The notes under the pieces were generated by a model. The model had not been told where the DNA came from. It made no database searches and was given only the letters and a program-made list of their open reading frames with translations. Below are positions 10,455 through 19,701 of a stretch of 64,000 nt of DNA, piece by piece (position 1 is the stretch's first letter; every line of letters starts with the position of its first letter). The translations under genes were made by a program, and so were the position numbers. This DNA is from Paraglaciecola arctica (GTDB taxonomy: Bacteria > Pseudomonadota > Gammaproteobacteria > Enterobacterales > Alteromonadaceae), in NCBI RefSeq assembly GCF_018861065.1, contig NZ_JAHKQO010000015.1, forward strand, positions 237,385-301,384, written 5' to 3'.

Positions 10455-12167
10455 CTATTTATTTTTCATCAGTCGTTGCAACTCTTCAACTAAAAGTGCA
10501 TTTGAGATCTCACCCTCACGCAGCCAAACCGCAACTGAATGGGCTGCCACCTGCGTGTTTAATTGCAAGTTTGACTGGTTAATAGTGATTTCGTCATCGC
10601 TCATTTGGCTGATCCAGTTACCTTCTTGCATATACTTATTTACATTAAAATCAGCATGGTGGTCACCCTTATTTAATAACACTAAGACTGTTTGTGAAAT
10701 CCCGTTTAGCACCAGTACACGGTAAAAAGCGGCTTTATTTCCAGCTAATTCAATATTAACTTGCAATCCACTTTGCAACGCTTGGATATTTTTTCGCACT
10801 CTGGCAATCTTAGACAACGCTTCGTGTATTTTATGTTTCTTCGCGAGCTCAATATTATCTTGCCCAAAATAGTTTCTATTACCCATATGCTCAGATTTTC
10901 CACGCATAAACGCCATTTCGGATCCTTGATAAATAACTGGAATACCACGACTGGTAAATAACCAGTTATGAACATCAATAAAACCTTCATCTGTAGCATT
11001 CAATCTGGGCATATCGTGATTATCGTAAAAAGTCGTCAATTCATAAGGATTGACATAGGGACCGTGGGTTAAATGTAAATAATAAGCCAATTTCCCATAA
11101 TCACTTTCCGGGTTTTCAAAGGTTTCAACCAGAGCACTTTTACCTACAAAGTCTAATACACTGATGCCACCATTTTTCGGTAACGTATGCTGCGCTAAAA
11201 AATTTGCATCATGATTAAAGCTTTCACCAAACATAAAAAAGTCTGGATGTTTAGCCCTCACTTTATCCGACATAAGCCGCCAAAAAGCGTGAGGTACGTG
11301 TTTAATAGTATCAATACGAAACGCATCTGCTCCCTGCTCTATCCAATATAAATAGGAATTAATTAGATACTCCTGTAATGCAGGAGATCTATCATTGAGA
11401 TTGGAGAGTTGCATGATATCTGGAGTAGTATGGAACATCTTGTGAAGTGGGTTATTGACATCTAATTCTTCAGGCCTAAGGTTTTGATGGTCAGCCACTA
11501 AATTCCCTTCAATGTCATACAATTCGCCAAATTTGGGCTGATCTATTGGCATATCAAAAGAGGGGGAACCGTGATTTGCAACAATATCAAAAACAGATTT
11601 AAGACTAAATCGTTGTCGCATTTGTTGAGTGTATTCTTTGTATCCTAAGTTGACTGAAGGATAATGTTCATCAATTTGATAAAAATTATTGGCCCAATAG
11701 CCATGATAACCTGTCTTTCCTCCATCCTTAAAAGCACCGCCAAACTCAATAGGGTCACCGCCAGAAAAGGCTTGATCAGGATTATCCAAAATTGGCGTTA
11801 ACCAAACCGCCGTAAATCCCATATCGCTAATATATTGACCGTTATCTAATACTCCTTTTAAATCTCCACCTAAATACCCTACATTGGCGGATTCTCCATT
11901 TTCACCCGTCAGAGGGATGTCAAATGTCGGCCATTCTTCTCCTTGCTGCATTTGATTGTTGCTTGGATCTCCGTCAACAAAACGGTCGGTCATCACAAAA
12001 TATACGGCTTCTTTCGCAAAGGGATGTTTTGTTCCATAGAATTCTGTTGCGGCAGTATTTTCCCTAGAAATCTTGTTGTTTTTAATATTGTTTTCGGGTT
12101 GGCAAGACGACATCAACATACAAGATATTAATGCCACAGTTACTAAATTATTATTTGTACTTAGCAC
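10455..12167 (-). CDS. GH13 alpha-amylase-type lipoprotein
   Basis: Probable alpha-glucan hydrolase, 570 residues, anchored as a lipoprotein (lipobox MSSC-Q, Cys about 22). It starts at GTG 12167, backed by AGGA about 8 bases upstream, which overlaps the stop of the preceding permease gene. The TIM barrel has the GH13 motifs: DIVANHG (region I), DAFRIDTIKHV with the Asp nucleophile (II, about 285), FMFGESFNH with the Glu acid/base (III), and YDNHDMPRL (IV). A C-terminal beta domain ends the protein. It is co-transcribed with the sugar permease (10-base gap). Acting outside the inner membrane, it would shorten dextrins for import. Exact specificity (amylase, maltogenic or cyclodextrinase) cannot be read. 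Confidence 0.88.
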   Translation of the reverse strand: MLSTNNNLVTVALISCMLMSSCQPENNIKNNKISRENTAATEFYGTKHPFAKEAVYFVMTDRFVDGDPSNNQMQQGEEWPTFDIPLTGENGESANVGYLGGDLKGVLDNGQYISDMGFTAVWLTPILDNPDQAFSGGDPIEFGGAFKDGGKTGYHGYWANNFYQIDEHYPSVNLGYKEYTQQMRQRFSLKSVFDIVANHGSPSFDMPIDQPKFGELYDIEGNLVADHQNLRPEELDVNNPLHKMFHTTPDIMQLSNLNDRSPALQEYLINSYLYWIEQGADAFRIDTIKHVPHAFWRLMSDKVRAKHPDFFMFGESFNHDANFLAQHTLPKNGGISVLDFVGKSALVETFENPESDYGKLAYYLHLTHGPYVNPYELTTFYDNHDMPRLNATDEGFIDVHNWLFTSRGIPVIYQGSEMAFMRGKSEHMGNRNYFGQDNIELAKKHKIHEALSKIARVRKNIQALQSGLQVNIELAGNKAAFYRVLVLNGISQTVLVLLNKGDHHADFNVNKYMQEGNWISQMSDDEITINQSNLQLNTQVAAHSVAVWLREGEISNALLVEELQRLMKNK

Positions 12168-12177
12168 AATTGAATTC

Positions 12178-13686
12178 CTAATCTGGGATTTTTACGCGTA
12201 GAGTCATTATGCCCGCTATCAACATACTGCAGCCGCCAATTACTAGAGCGTATACAGGTTGATTATCAAATATTTTGGTTACCAAAAACCCTAAAATACT
12301 TGCGGCTAGGATCTGTGGAATGACAATAAAAAAGTTAAATATCCCCATATAAACGCCCATTTTTTTAGCGGGCAAAACATTAGACAAGATGGCATAGGGA
12401 ACCGATAAAATAGAGGCCCACGCAAATCCAACTCCAACCATAGATAGCACTAACCAAGCAGGATCTCTAATAAATATGAAAGATATGAATCCCACTCCAC
12501 CTAAAGATAAATTAATCAAGTGAGCAAATTGTAAATTTGAAAATCGTACAATTATGGGAATAATAATAGCGGCAAATATTGATACTCCATTATAGGTAGC
12601 CATAAGGATTGACACCCAATCCGCTCCCTCATTATATACAGCTGAGGTAACATCAGTGCTGGAATAATGGAATGAAGTGACAGCCGAATTGGTATAGATC
12701 CACATAGCAAACAGCGGAAACCACGAAAAAAACTGCACAACAGCTAATTGTCGCATCGCTTGAGGCATAGCAAACAAATCGTTCATGACTTCAGAAAAAC
12801 CATTAGTAGCCACTGAGTTTTTACTTAAATACGCCGCAATGAGTTGGCAAATTCCAAAGGCACTTAAACCTCCGGCCAGAATATATAGGTTTTTATCTAG
12901 GCTATCGATATTGCCAGCAATAACAAAATATAAGCCTATCCCTATAGCCAAATAGATACACCCACCGCGAAAATAGGCATGACTAGAACGTGGAATTTGT
13001 GGTTCGCTATGAGTGCCTTCTTTAGATGATTGCGCCTCTTCATAGGCTGCAAGTAATTCTGGTGAATATTCCTTAGTGGAAAACACAGTCCAAAGTACCG
13101 CTACTAAAAATATACTGCCACCTGCATAAAATGAAAACTTAACAGACTCTGGGATCATTCCAGGTGGCGCAACATTACTGATATTAAACCAATTGGTCAT
13201 CATCCACGGCAAGGCAGAGGCCACGACTGCCCCAACACCTATAAAGAAGGTTTGCATCGCATACCCCATGGCGCGCTGCTTTTTAGGTAACATATCTCCA
13301 ACAAAAGCTCTAAAGGGTTCCATAGAGACATTAATTGACGCATCCATAATCCATAACATACCCGCAGCTAACCACAGCGTTGGCGAATTGGGCATAATAA
13401 ATAATGACAAACTAGCGGCTATTGCTCCCCACAAAAAATAAGGTCGCCTGCGCCCTAAACGATTCCACGTATTGTCACTCAAGTAACCAATAATAGGCTG
13501 TACAATTAACCCTGTGATTGGCGCTGCGACCCACAGAACAGCTAAATTACTGTAGTCTGCGCCTAAGGCTTCAAAGATACGGCTAACGTTAGAATTCTGT
13601 AAGGCAAAACCAAATTGAATACCTAAAAATCCAAAACACATATTCCAGATTTGCCAAAAATTTAATTGGGGTTTTGTTTTGTGCAT
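12178..13686 (-). CDS. MFS sugar transporter (SLC45/GPH type)
   Basis: Inner-membrane permease, 502 residues, about 12 transmembrane segments. The N-terminus (NFWQIWNMCFGFLGIQFGFALQ) and the loop GYLSDNTWNRLGRRRPYFLWG are typical of the SLC45-like/GPH transporters found with maltose and sucrose genes in Alteromonadales and Caulobacter. It is first in an operon with the GH13 amylase and next to a LacI regulator, so uptake of maltose or short maltodextrins with a cation is the likely role. The upstream region holds candidate operators. The substrate is inferred from context. Confidence 0.87.
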   Translation of the reverse strand: MHKTKPQLNFWQIWNMCFGFLGIQFGFALQNSNVSRIFEALGADYSNLAVLWVAAPITGLIVQPIIGYLSDNTWNRLGRRRPYFLWGAIAASLSLFIMPNSPTLWLAAGMLWIMDASINVSMEPFRAFVGDMLPKKQRAMGYAMQTFFIGVGAVVASALPWMMTNWFNISNVAPPGMIPESVKFSFYAGGSIFLVAVLWTVFSTKEYSPELLAAYEEAQSSKEGTHSEPQIPRSSHAYFRGGCIYLAIGIGLYFVIAGNIDSLDKNLYILAGGLSAFGICQLIAAYLSKNSVATNGFSEVMNDLFAMPQAMRQLAVVQFFSWFPLFAMWIYTNSAVTSFHYSSTDVTSAVYNEGADWVSILMATYNGVSIFAAIIIPIIVRFSNLQFAHLINLSLGGVGFISFIFIRDPAWLVLSMVGVGFAWASILSVPYAILSNVLPAKKMGVYMGIFNFFIVIPQILAASILGFLVTKIFDNQPVYALVIGGCSMLIAGIMTLRVKIPD

Positions 13687-13761
13687 TAAACATTCTCTAA
13701 TACATACGTGATGATTTGCCTATAGCGCAGATGCATCACAACTGTTAATAAAAAGTAAATT

Positions 13762-13819
13762 GGTACTGCAGAGAGTACCCTGATTATAAGTAAATCAACA
13801 ACTTAATGCATACGTATTC
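13762..13819. promoter_or_regulatory. Candidate operators upstream of the maltodextrin operon
   Basis: Two inverted repeats lie ahead of the permease gene: GGTACT-N6-AGTACC (13762-13779) and a second centred on the palindrome ATACGTAT (13810-13817). A related CATACGT occurs at 13703-13709. They are plausible sites for the neighbouring LacI-family protein, whose relatives bind short palindromes with a central CG. This is inference from position and symmetry only. Confidence 0.35.
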
Positions 13820-13822
13820 AGG

Positions 13823-14290
13823 CTATCTAAAGACGCCTGATTGATTCACTAGTGGTAAAGGTTTGGCATTACAGAGTGTGTCCCTTAGCCAGTTTGGAAC
13901 GGGGGTTTTCTGGTAAGTTTTAGTATCGACCATCACGTAGGTAATACTACAATTGGCAATCTTCGATTTTGAGTGGGCATGACTAATAGTCAACTCGAAA
14001 CTATATGATGTGTTACCGACTTTTTTTGTTGCAACATTGATCTCTAGCACATCATCAAATCTTGCAGAGGAAAGCCAATCAATCTGTAAACTGACCACTT
14101 GATTATCTAACCCTTTAGCCAATAAAGTCTCAAAGCCACCCAGTGCTTCTCTGAAATATTCAGTCATGGCCACATCGATATAATCTGCATAACGAGCGTT
14201 AAATACCACTTGTTGCGCATCACATTCGCCATATCGAACCCTCATAAGAACAGTGAAGTTAGATTGTAGGTCCGAATGTTTATTTGGCAT
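13823..14290 (-). CDS. YbgC/4HBT-type acyl-CoA thioesterase
   Basis: Hot-dog-fold thioesterase of 155 residues. The N-terminal motif VRYGECDAQQVVFNARYADYID is the 4-hydroxybenzoyl-CoA thioesterase/YbgC signature, with the catalytic Asp in ECDAQQVVF. The beta-sheet part (FDDVLEINVATKKVGNTSYSFELTI) is complete. The gene starts 8 bases after the rhomboid gene stops, so the two are probably co-transcribed. The native acyl-CoA substrate is unknown. Confidence 0.88.
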   Translation of the reverse strand: MPNKHSDLQSNFTVLMRVRYGECDAQQVVFNARYADYIDVAMTEYFREALGGFETLLAKGLDNQVVSLQIDWLSSARFDDVLEINVATKKVGNTSYSFELTISHAHSKSKIANCSITYVMVDTKTYQKTPVPNWLRDTLCNAKPLPLVNQSGVFR

Positions 14291-14298
14291 TTTGTTCC

Positions 14299-14973
14299 TT
14301 AGTGCAGTCTCTGATGTGTTTCTATTTCTGATGATATATCAACTTGCCACGGCTCTTCTTGATCTATTTCTGAGTCGTCGTCTTGACCTTCCCATTCGTA
14401 GCGTTCTACTTGTGGTTTAGGATCATTATTACGCCAAATTAGCGCAGCAAAGACGCCCGCGATGGCTCCAAAGAAATGATACTCAAAAGAGGTGCCCTCT
14501 TCTCTGGGGAATATCGTCATTGTCATTCCACCATACAGTAAGAATGCAATCATCATAATAGCCACAGAACTTTTATCACGGCGAAAGATGCTGACAACAA
14601 ACATAAAGAAAAACATGCCGTGGGTTAAACCGCTTGCTCCGATGTGGCTCGCCTCGCGTGCTAATAACCACACCCCAATTCCTGACAAAATCCAGACTAA
14701 TCCTATGACCTTCCACCAAGATTTTGGATAACCATAATATAAGAAGCTCGTTAATATCAGGATCGCAAAGGTATTATTAAATAGATGTTCCAACGAGCCA
14801 TGAATTAACGGTGCTGTAATGATCCCAACCAACCCCATTGCATGCAAAGGGACTAACCCCAAACCACTCAGGTTTAGGTTGAATAATATTTGTGCCGATT
14901 TAATGCACCATAAAATGCCTATAAAACACAAGGTATAGAAAATGCTTTGTTTGAGTCTGGTGTTATCTTTCAT
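14299..14973 (-). CDS. Rhomboid-family intramembrane serine protease
   Basis: Integral membrane protease, 224 residues with about six membrane segments. Rhomboid features are present: HGSLEHLFNNTFAI in TM2 (His/Asn of the oxyanion region), HIGASGLTHGMFFF with the GxSG Ser nucleophile in TM4 (about residue 113), and EYHFFGAIAGVFAAL with the catalytic His in TM6. An acidic cytoplasmic tail follows. It cuts membrane-protein substrates within the bilayer; substrates are unknown. It leads a probable two-gene operon with the thioesterase. Confidence 0.9.
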   Translation of the reverse strand: MKDNTRLKQSIFYTLCFIGILWCIKSAQILFNLNLSGLGLVPLHAMGLVGIITAPLIHGSLEHLFNNTFAILILTSFLYYGYPKSWWKVIGLVWILSGIGVWLLAREASHIGASGLTHGMFFFMFVVSIFRRDKSSVAIMMIAFLLYGGMTMTIFPREEGTSFEYHFFGAIAGVFAALIWRNNDPKPQVERYEWEGQDDDSEIDQEEPWQVDISSEIETHQRLH

Positions 14974-15101
14974 GACACTGATATTGGGTAGAACATTTTA
15001 TTTTAAAGGAGGCTGTCTTTAATTATTCAGTTAAAGTTCATATACTCGGTTTCATAATGCGTACAAAGATAATCGTGGCAGTTTCCCAAAGGGATCAATA
15101 A

Positions 15102-15611
15102 ATGAAACTCACAACAATTACTTATTTAGTTACTTTATTAGGGTTTTCTCACCTTTGTTACTCCCAATCCTGTGGAAAACTAATTGCTAATTCCATGGTT
15201 ACACAAGGCGATTTTGCGGTCACTCTAGAAAAGCACAATGGTGATCGGTTAACTTTCCCGAAGCAAGCCGGAATAGCGAGAACCCCCTTTGAATCTAGCG
15301 GTTTTGCAACATTTTCACTTTCACCGGGTGTTCATGAATTTACTGGTTACGCCATTTGTACAAGTGGAATATGCAATAAGTCTCGTTTACTTGGCGGTGG
15401 TGACGCCGATGGAGTCAAATTTGCAATCGATATTGAGGCTGGTAAAAGTTATAAGATTGCAGCAAAACCGGCCTTGAAAGCCAGTCTGATTCCTGGCAAA
15501 CGTTTTGATATATTTGTCATAACTGAGCAGGACATTCAATGTGAAGGAAACGCAAGAGAAGCGTTAACAACCGACAATTACGACCGAGACATATTAGTAG
15601 CGTCAAAATAA
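15102..15611 (+). CDS. Secreted protein of unknown function
   Basis: Not recognised. 169 residues with a clear signal peptide (MKLTTITYLVTLLGFSHLCYS, likely cut before QSCGKL). The mature part has five cysteines, three of them in CGKL and ICTSGIC, which suggests periplasmic disulfides. A central segment (FATFSLSPGVHEFTGYA... FAIDIEAGKSYKIAAKP) looks like a beta-sandwich of the sort seen in proteins where a carried ligand or peptide loop is shown. A good start ATG follows AAAGGG. It is a single gene, divergent from the rhomboid operon. Function cannot be assigned. Confidence 0.7.
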   Translation: MKLTTITYLVTLLGFSHLCYSQSCGKLIANSMVTQGDFAVTLEKHNGDRLTFPKQAGIARTPFESSGFATFSLSPGVHEFTGYAICTSGICNKSRLLGGGDADGVKFAIDIEAGKSYKIAAKPALKASLIPGKRFDIFVITEQDIQCEGNAREALTTDNYDRDILVASK

Positions 15612-15995
15612 CGCTAGGCAATAACCCATAGCGTTCTAATTTAACGCTGCGCTAACAGCTAACCGGTTATATCTGTCGCACAATGCCAATAAATTATGGA
15701 TTATGAACTGGTTTGTACGCCATTTTGAATTATCGGCAAATACGAATACCTAACCTAGCCACCTGCTCCTTAATGAAAGCCCTGCCACCTCTGCAAATCA
15801 AAAGATGTATTGAAAAACGCCATCGAAATACTCTTTGTGCCTTGTACAACAACTTAAGGTTTGACAAACCCTCACTTTTTCAAGTTAAATAACTGATTTT
15901 AATTGTAAAAAGAAAAATAAATAAGCAAATAGAATAATTAGCTTTGCGTAGTCGAACGGCTTAAGAACTACTTTATCGAGAGTTGACTGATTAAA
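15612..15995. other. Intergenic region with a hairpin
   Basis: 384 bases without a convincing gene. At the left end AACGCTA-N12-TAGCGTT (15610-15635) can form a hairpin directly after the stop of the preceding gene; there is no strong T-run, so termination is only possible. The rest is AT-rich and carries the promoter of the next gene. Confidence 0.4.
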
Positions 15996-18077
15996 TTGGA
16001 TAATCGAATTAAGAGTAAGTGTTTAACAATCTATGTGGCCATGGTCGATTTTACGATGGCAATGTGTCTGATATTTGTCGCAAACATAGCTCACGCCGAA
16101 CAATATCAAATAGAACTACTCGCTGATTTTAGCCACTTGAACCAAACAAGTAACCATACTCAGTGGTTGAGCCCTTTAGCTAGCGTTATCGATGATGAAT
16201 ATTTCATAGCCCAAGACAATGGTCTTGTGTACTTGCTTAAAACTGGAGAAACCAATACACAAAACGCCATTCTAAATGTACCTTTACATAATCCGTCGTT
16301 TATTTCCCTTAGTGCTATCGGTCGACACCCTAGTTTTTCTTTACCTGAAGAGCCCGGATACGCCACCTTCTATACAGCCCACACGGTTGAGTTCACTCCT
16401 GATAAATACGCCAATCGAATAACCGTTGAAGGGAGTAACTTTGATTTCGGATTTGAGTCAGTGATTACAGCTTGGACATACGATTTTGAGACCCAGCAAC
16501 TCGATCCACAAACTCAAAGAGAAGTATTGCGCGTTCCCATTCCCTCCCCTAATCATGCCATCCAACAATTGAAATTTGAGCCCTACCTCAAGCCATGGAA
16601 CGCCAATTATGGCTTAATGTATTTTTCGTTAAAGTACATAGAAGAACTAAAAGAACACCCGTTGTATTCGGGTGGAATACTTCGTATTTCTCCTCTAATT
16701 TTTGGAGCTAGGAATTACACGGTTTCCCAATCTAATCCTTTTGTAAAAACACCCGAAATAAATGATGAAATAGTCGTAATGGGTGGTCACGATGTTAATA
16801 ATTTTTTCTGGGCCAAATATAGCCATGAATCTATTTTTATCCAGCACTATATTGGCAAACAACATTGGCTTAGCAAAGCAAGAATAGGGGTCAATTTGCA
16901 GGACCAAAACTTGTCCGACAATTTATGGCTATCACCAAAAGAAATGACTTCTTCTTTACTTTATCAAGGTCGTGAATTTCTAAACCTTAGAAATAAGGTG
17001 GTGTTTTTTAACCATATAAATAATCAATGGCAGTTAAATTCAATTAGTCTTGAGTCTTTGAATACAGAAACCCCAACTGTCGAACACGTGATTAGACTAC
17101 AAGGAATATCAACAAACTCTCATTTAACTGTTCATCAAAACAATCACAATGAAATGGTAATTTTTGACAATACACAGAGTAAGCTGTATTCGTTTCATGC
17201 AAGCAATGTAACTTCGGTTGAAGAACAAAGTTTCGAGCCCAATCCGAGTGAACCAGGATCGCAGTATATAATTTTCTTAGTGTTACTATTAACTGTTTCG
17301 AGCATCACTTTAATTTACATCTATCGCAAAAATTCGGCATATAAGCGCGCTATTTATCCTTTAGATAAGGGTTATGTAAGATTTGAATACGAACTAAGAA
17401 AAGAAACCATATTACTGTTTAAGATCAAACAGAAGAAAGCACACAAAACGCTGCGTTTGAAAGAGATCAATCGCTGCGAAATATTGTTAAACAATCAATC
17501 AATCAAAGTTTTCGATGAGCAACCTAGCAATGCAATAAGTAATAGACTTGAAGAAGATATACGAAGTCAATTTATTAAAGAACACGACAAAAAAATGCAA
17601 GAAGATCAAACGCGACAAATTGAAGTTATCTTGTCTGACAATAATGGTAGTTACACGATTTGCCTTTACCTTAGAAAAGGTAATACTAGGGTAACAGGTA
17701 ATAAGTATTTCACTACTGTCGATATACTGCTTGATCTATGTTGGATGGTGTCAAAACATGTTAATTCCCACACGGAAACTAGAACAGTAACCCTGTTGCC
17801 ATTCTCACGCCCTAATTTGCAGGACCCCATTAGACAAGTTGTAAAACCGCAATTAGATCAACCCAGCAATGAACCCTCTATTACGAAAACTCAGCCAGTA
17901 TCACCGCCCACAGAACCTGAAAACAATGCGCCGACGTTAAAAGAATCACCCGCTGCTACACCTGAAAAACATCAATCGGATGTTGTTGAGGCACTCGAAA
18001 AATTGGTCAAGTTACACGCTCAAGGTTATTTGACAGATGAAGAGTTTAGTTTAGCGAAAAGCAATTTATTGCAGTAA
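15996..18077 (+). CDS. Membrane-anchored degenerate sugar-dehydrogenase-like protein with SHOCT C-terminus
   Basis: 693 residues, an unusual layout. After a signal peptide (ending AHAEQYQ, about residue 35) comes an extracytoplasmic domain resembling the PQQ sugar/sorbosone dehydrogenase propeller: ISLSAIGRHPSF, ATFYTAHT, HAIQQLKFEPY, GGILRISP and NPFV occur in the family order, but the usual PQQ- and calcium-binding residues are poorly kept. One transmembrane helix (about 422-446, QYIIFLVLLLTVSSITLIYIY) leads to a cytoplasmic domain of about 170 residues, a Pro-rich linker, and a C-terminal SHOCT-like segment (VEALEKLVKLHAQGYLTDEEFSLAKSNLL). The start is TTG 15996; ATG 16041 is a shorter alternative with a better signal peptide. 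It may sense rather than oxidise. Function unknown. Confidence 0.72.
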   Translation: MDNRIKSKCLTIYVAMVDFTMAMCLIFVANIAHAEQYQIELLADFSHLNQTSNHTQWLSPLASVIDDEYFIAQDNGLVYLLKTGETNTQNAILNVPLHNPSFISLSAIGRHPSFSLPEEPGYATFYTAHTVEFTPDKYANRITVEGSNFDFGFESVITAWTYDFETQQLDPQTQREVLRVPIPSPNHAIQQLKFEPYLKPWNANYGLMYFSLKYIEELKEHPLYSGGILRISPLIFGARNYTVSQSNPFVKTPEINDEIVVMGGHDVNNFFWAKYSHESIFIQHYIGKQHWLSKARIGVNLQDQNLSDNLWLSPKEMTSSLLYQGREFLNLRNKVVFFNHINNQWQLNSISLESLNTETPTVEHVIRLQGISTNSHLTVHQNNHNEMVIFDNTQSKLYSFHASNVTSVEEQSFEPNPSEPGSQYIIFLVLLLTVSSITLIYIYRKNSAYKRAIYPLDKGYVRFEYELRKETILLFKIKQKKAHKTLRLKEINRCEILLNNQSIKVFDEQPSNAISNRLEEDIRSQFIKEHDKKMQEDQTRQIEVILSDNNGSYTICLYLRKGNTRVTGNKYFTTVDILLDLCWMVSKHVNSHTETRTVTLLPFSRPNLQDPIRQVVKPQLDQPSNEPSITKTQPVSPPTEPENNAPTLKESPAATPEKHQSDVVEALEKLVKLHAQGYLTDEEFSLAKSNLLQ

Positions 18078-18107
18078 ATTCTGCCTGTTGCTAACTTTTA
18101 CTTACCG

Positions 18108-18695
18108 CTAACTCTTAATGGTAGCGAGTTCTTGTTGGGTATCAATATCAAGGGCGGCTTCTGGAATATCCACACCAACAATTTTATCTTTGTTTTGACG
18201 AAGAATGAACTTGGCGCCTTTATCTCCATTCAATTCACTTAACTGAGAAAAAAACGCTTGGGGAAATATACACGGCGCCCCAAGGTTACCAATATATTTT
18301 GCCGCAATAATATATTCTGGGAATAGTTTTGATTTAGCTAGCAACTCTGAAATCATAGGTTGAGTGACTAATACTTGGTCGGCTAAACCAACAAACACAT
18401 GTGTGGTATCCGGTGCGAGCAGAGATATACCTTGCGCTAGCGTATGACCCATACCTCTTTTCCAAGTAACAATTTCTCGTTTATTGATACTTTTGGGCAG
18501 CACTTGTGCAATCACAGAAGCGTTGGCGCCCAACAATACATGCCCATCAGATATATCAGGGATCCAGCTTCCATTTTGACGATACTGCGATAAACAATGA
18601 CAAATCATAGGTTGACCGTAAATATCAGCGAGTTGTTTGATGCCCGCAAAACGTTTACTTTCTCCGGCCGCCAACAGAATTAGTTCTGTTTTCAC
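18108..18695 (-). CDS. MocA-like molybdenum cofactor nucleotidyltransferase
   Basis: 195 residues of the NTP-transferase/MobA-like fold. The N-terminus LILLAAGESKRFAGIKQL is the nucleotide-binding signature of MocA (CTP:molybdopterin cytidylyltransferase) type proteins rather than MobA, which here is a separate gene at 47 kb. FVGLADQVLV matches the conserved GLADQP-type loop, with V replacing P. The start codon overlaps the end of the XdhC gene at 18695. MCD cofactor is used by xanthine-dehydrogenase/CO-dehydrogenase-type enzymes, in line with the upstream XdhC, VWA and MoxR genes. Confidence 0.82.
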   Translation of the reverse strand: MKTELILLAAGESKRFAGIKQLADIYGQPMICHCLSQYRQNGSWIPDISDGHVLLGANASVIAQVLPKSINKREIVTWKRGMGHTLAQGISLLAPDTTHVFVGLADQVLVTQPMISELLAKSKLFPEYIIAAKYIGNLGAPCIFPQAFFSQLSELNGDKGAKFILRQNKDKIVGVDIPEAALDIDTQQELATIKS

Positions 18696-19696
18696 TACTT
18701 TAAAATACCACTAATAGACAAGCCGTCGGCGTTTTCCAAGGCTGCATGTGCCTCTGACAACATAGACAAAGCAATGGATTCAGGTAATTCACCACCTAAC
18801 CTTAACCCTACTGGGTTAGCCAACGGTTTAGATAAATCACTTCTAGACAATTCTGCAATAGCTAATACTCGGTCCGTACGATGGATAGGGCCCAATAATC
18901 CGACGTACTTGGCACTGCTACCTTGAACCAAACGCAACGCAGCTGCATCTAACTTAATATTATGAGTCAGTATAAGTGCAACATCGATTTGACCGAGCCA
19001 AGAAGCCGAATCGAGTTGTGCGATAGGTTGACGAATAATCGCGGTAGCTTTTGTGAAATATTCGGGTTTGCCATATCCAACCCGAGGATCAACTAGCAAT
19101 ACTTGCCAGCCTAGTTCACAGGCCATCGCAACCAAAGGTCTTGCATCGACTCCCGCTCCGAATACAGCGATTAATGGGGCCGGGCTAAGTCTGTGTACAA
19201 AAAGCTGAACGTTCTCTTTATCAGGGTAGATACAGGTGTCAGTATGACCTTTCTCGATCACTCGCACTTCATTAACCGCAAACCCTTCGTCAATTTGTTG
19301 AACATATTCAACTTCTTGCCTAGCTTCTAAATAGTTATTTAATTCATCGAGTTTCAGGTAATCGTTGTTTGCGTGAACTGGTTGCAATAAAATTCGCACC
19401 ATTCCTCCACACCCAATCCCTAATTGCCAAGCTAGATCTTCTTCTTCGCGCATATCGTACACTATGATGCGGTTGCGTTGATTATCCCAGCATCGTCTTG
19501 CTTGACGCATAATATCTGACTCTAAACAACCACCGCTTAATAAGCCAAAATATTGTCCAAGGTCATTGATCAACATCATGGCGCCCGCTTTTCGGTATGA
19601 AGAACCATCTGTTTCGATAATAGTAGCCAATACCCATAACTGCTTATCTCGATTATCGGTCCAGTGCCTTAATAATTGGCTTATCCTATTAGACAT
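18695..19696 (-). CDS. XdhC/CoxI-family maturation protein
   Basis: 333 residues. The N-terminal XdhC/CoxI domain shows WVLATIIETDGSSYRKAGAMMLI, GLLSGGCLE and LGIGCGGMV; the C-terminal Rossmann domain begins LIAVFGAGVDARPLVAMACELGWQV. XdhC proteins bind molybdenum cofactor and pass its sulfurated form to xanthine-dehydrogenase-family enzymes. It lies between the RDD-protein gene (5-base gap) and the MocA-like gene (1-base overlap). No molybdenum hydroxylase subunit is in the window. Confidence 0.9.
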   Translation of the reverse strand: MSNRISQLLRHWTDNRDKQLWVLATIIETDGSSYRKAGAMMLINDLGQYFGLLSGGCLESDIMRQARRCWDNQRNRIIVYDMREEEDLAWQLGIGCGGMVRILLQPVHANNDYLKLDELNNYLEARQEVEYVQQIDEGFAVNEVRVIEKGHTDTCIYPDKENVQLFVHRLSPAPLIAVFGAGVDARPLVAMACELGWQVLLVDPRVGYGKPEYFTKATAIIRQPIAQLDSASWLGQIDVALILTHNIKLDAAALRLVQGSSAKYVGLLGPIHRTDRVLAIAELSRSDLSKPLANPVGLRLGGELPESIALSMLSEAHAALENADGLSISGILK

Positions 19697-19701
19697 CTGA
19701 G

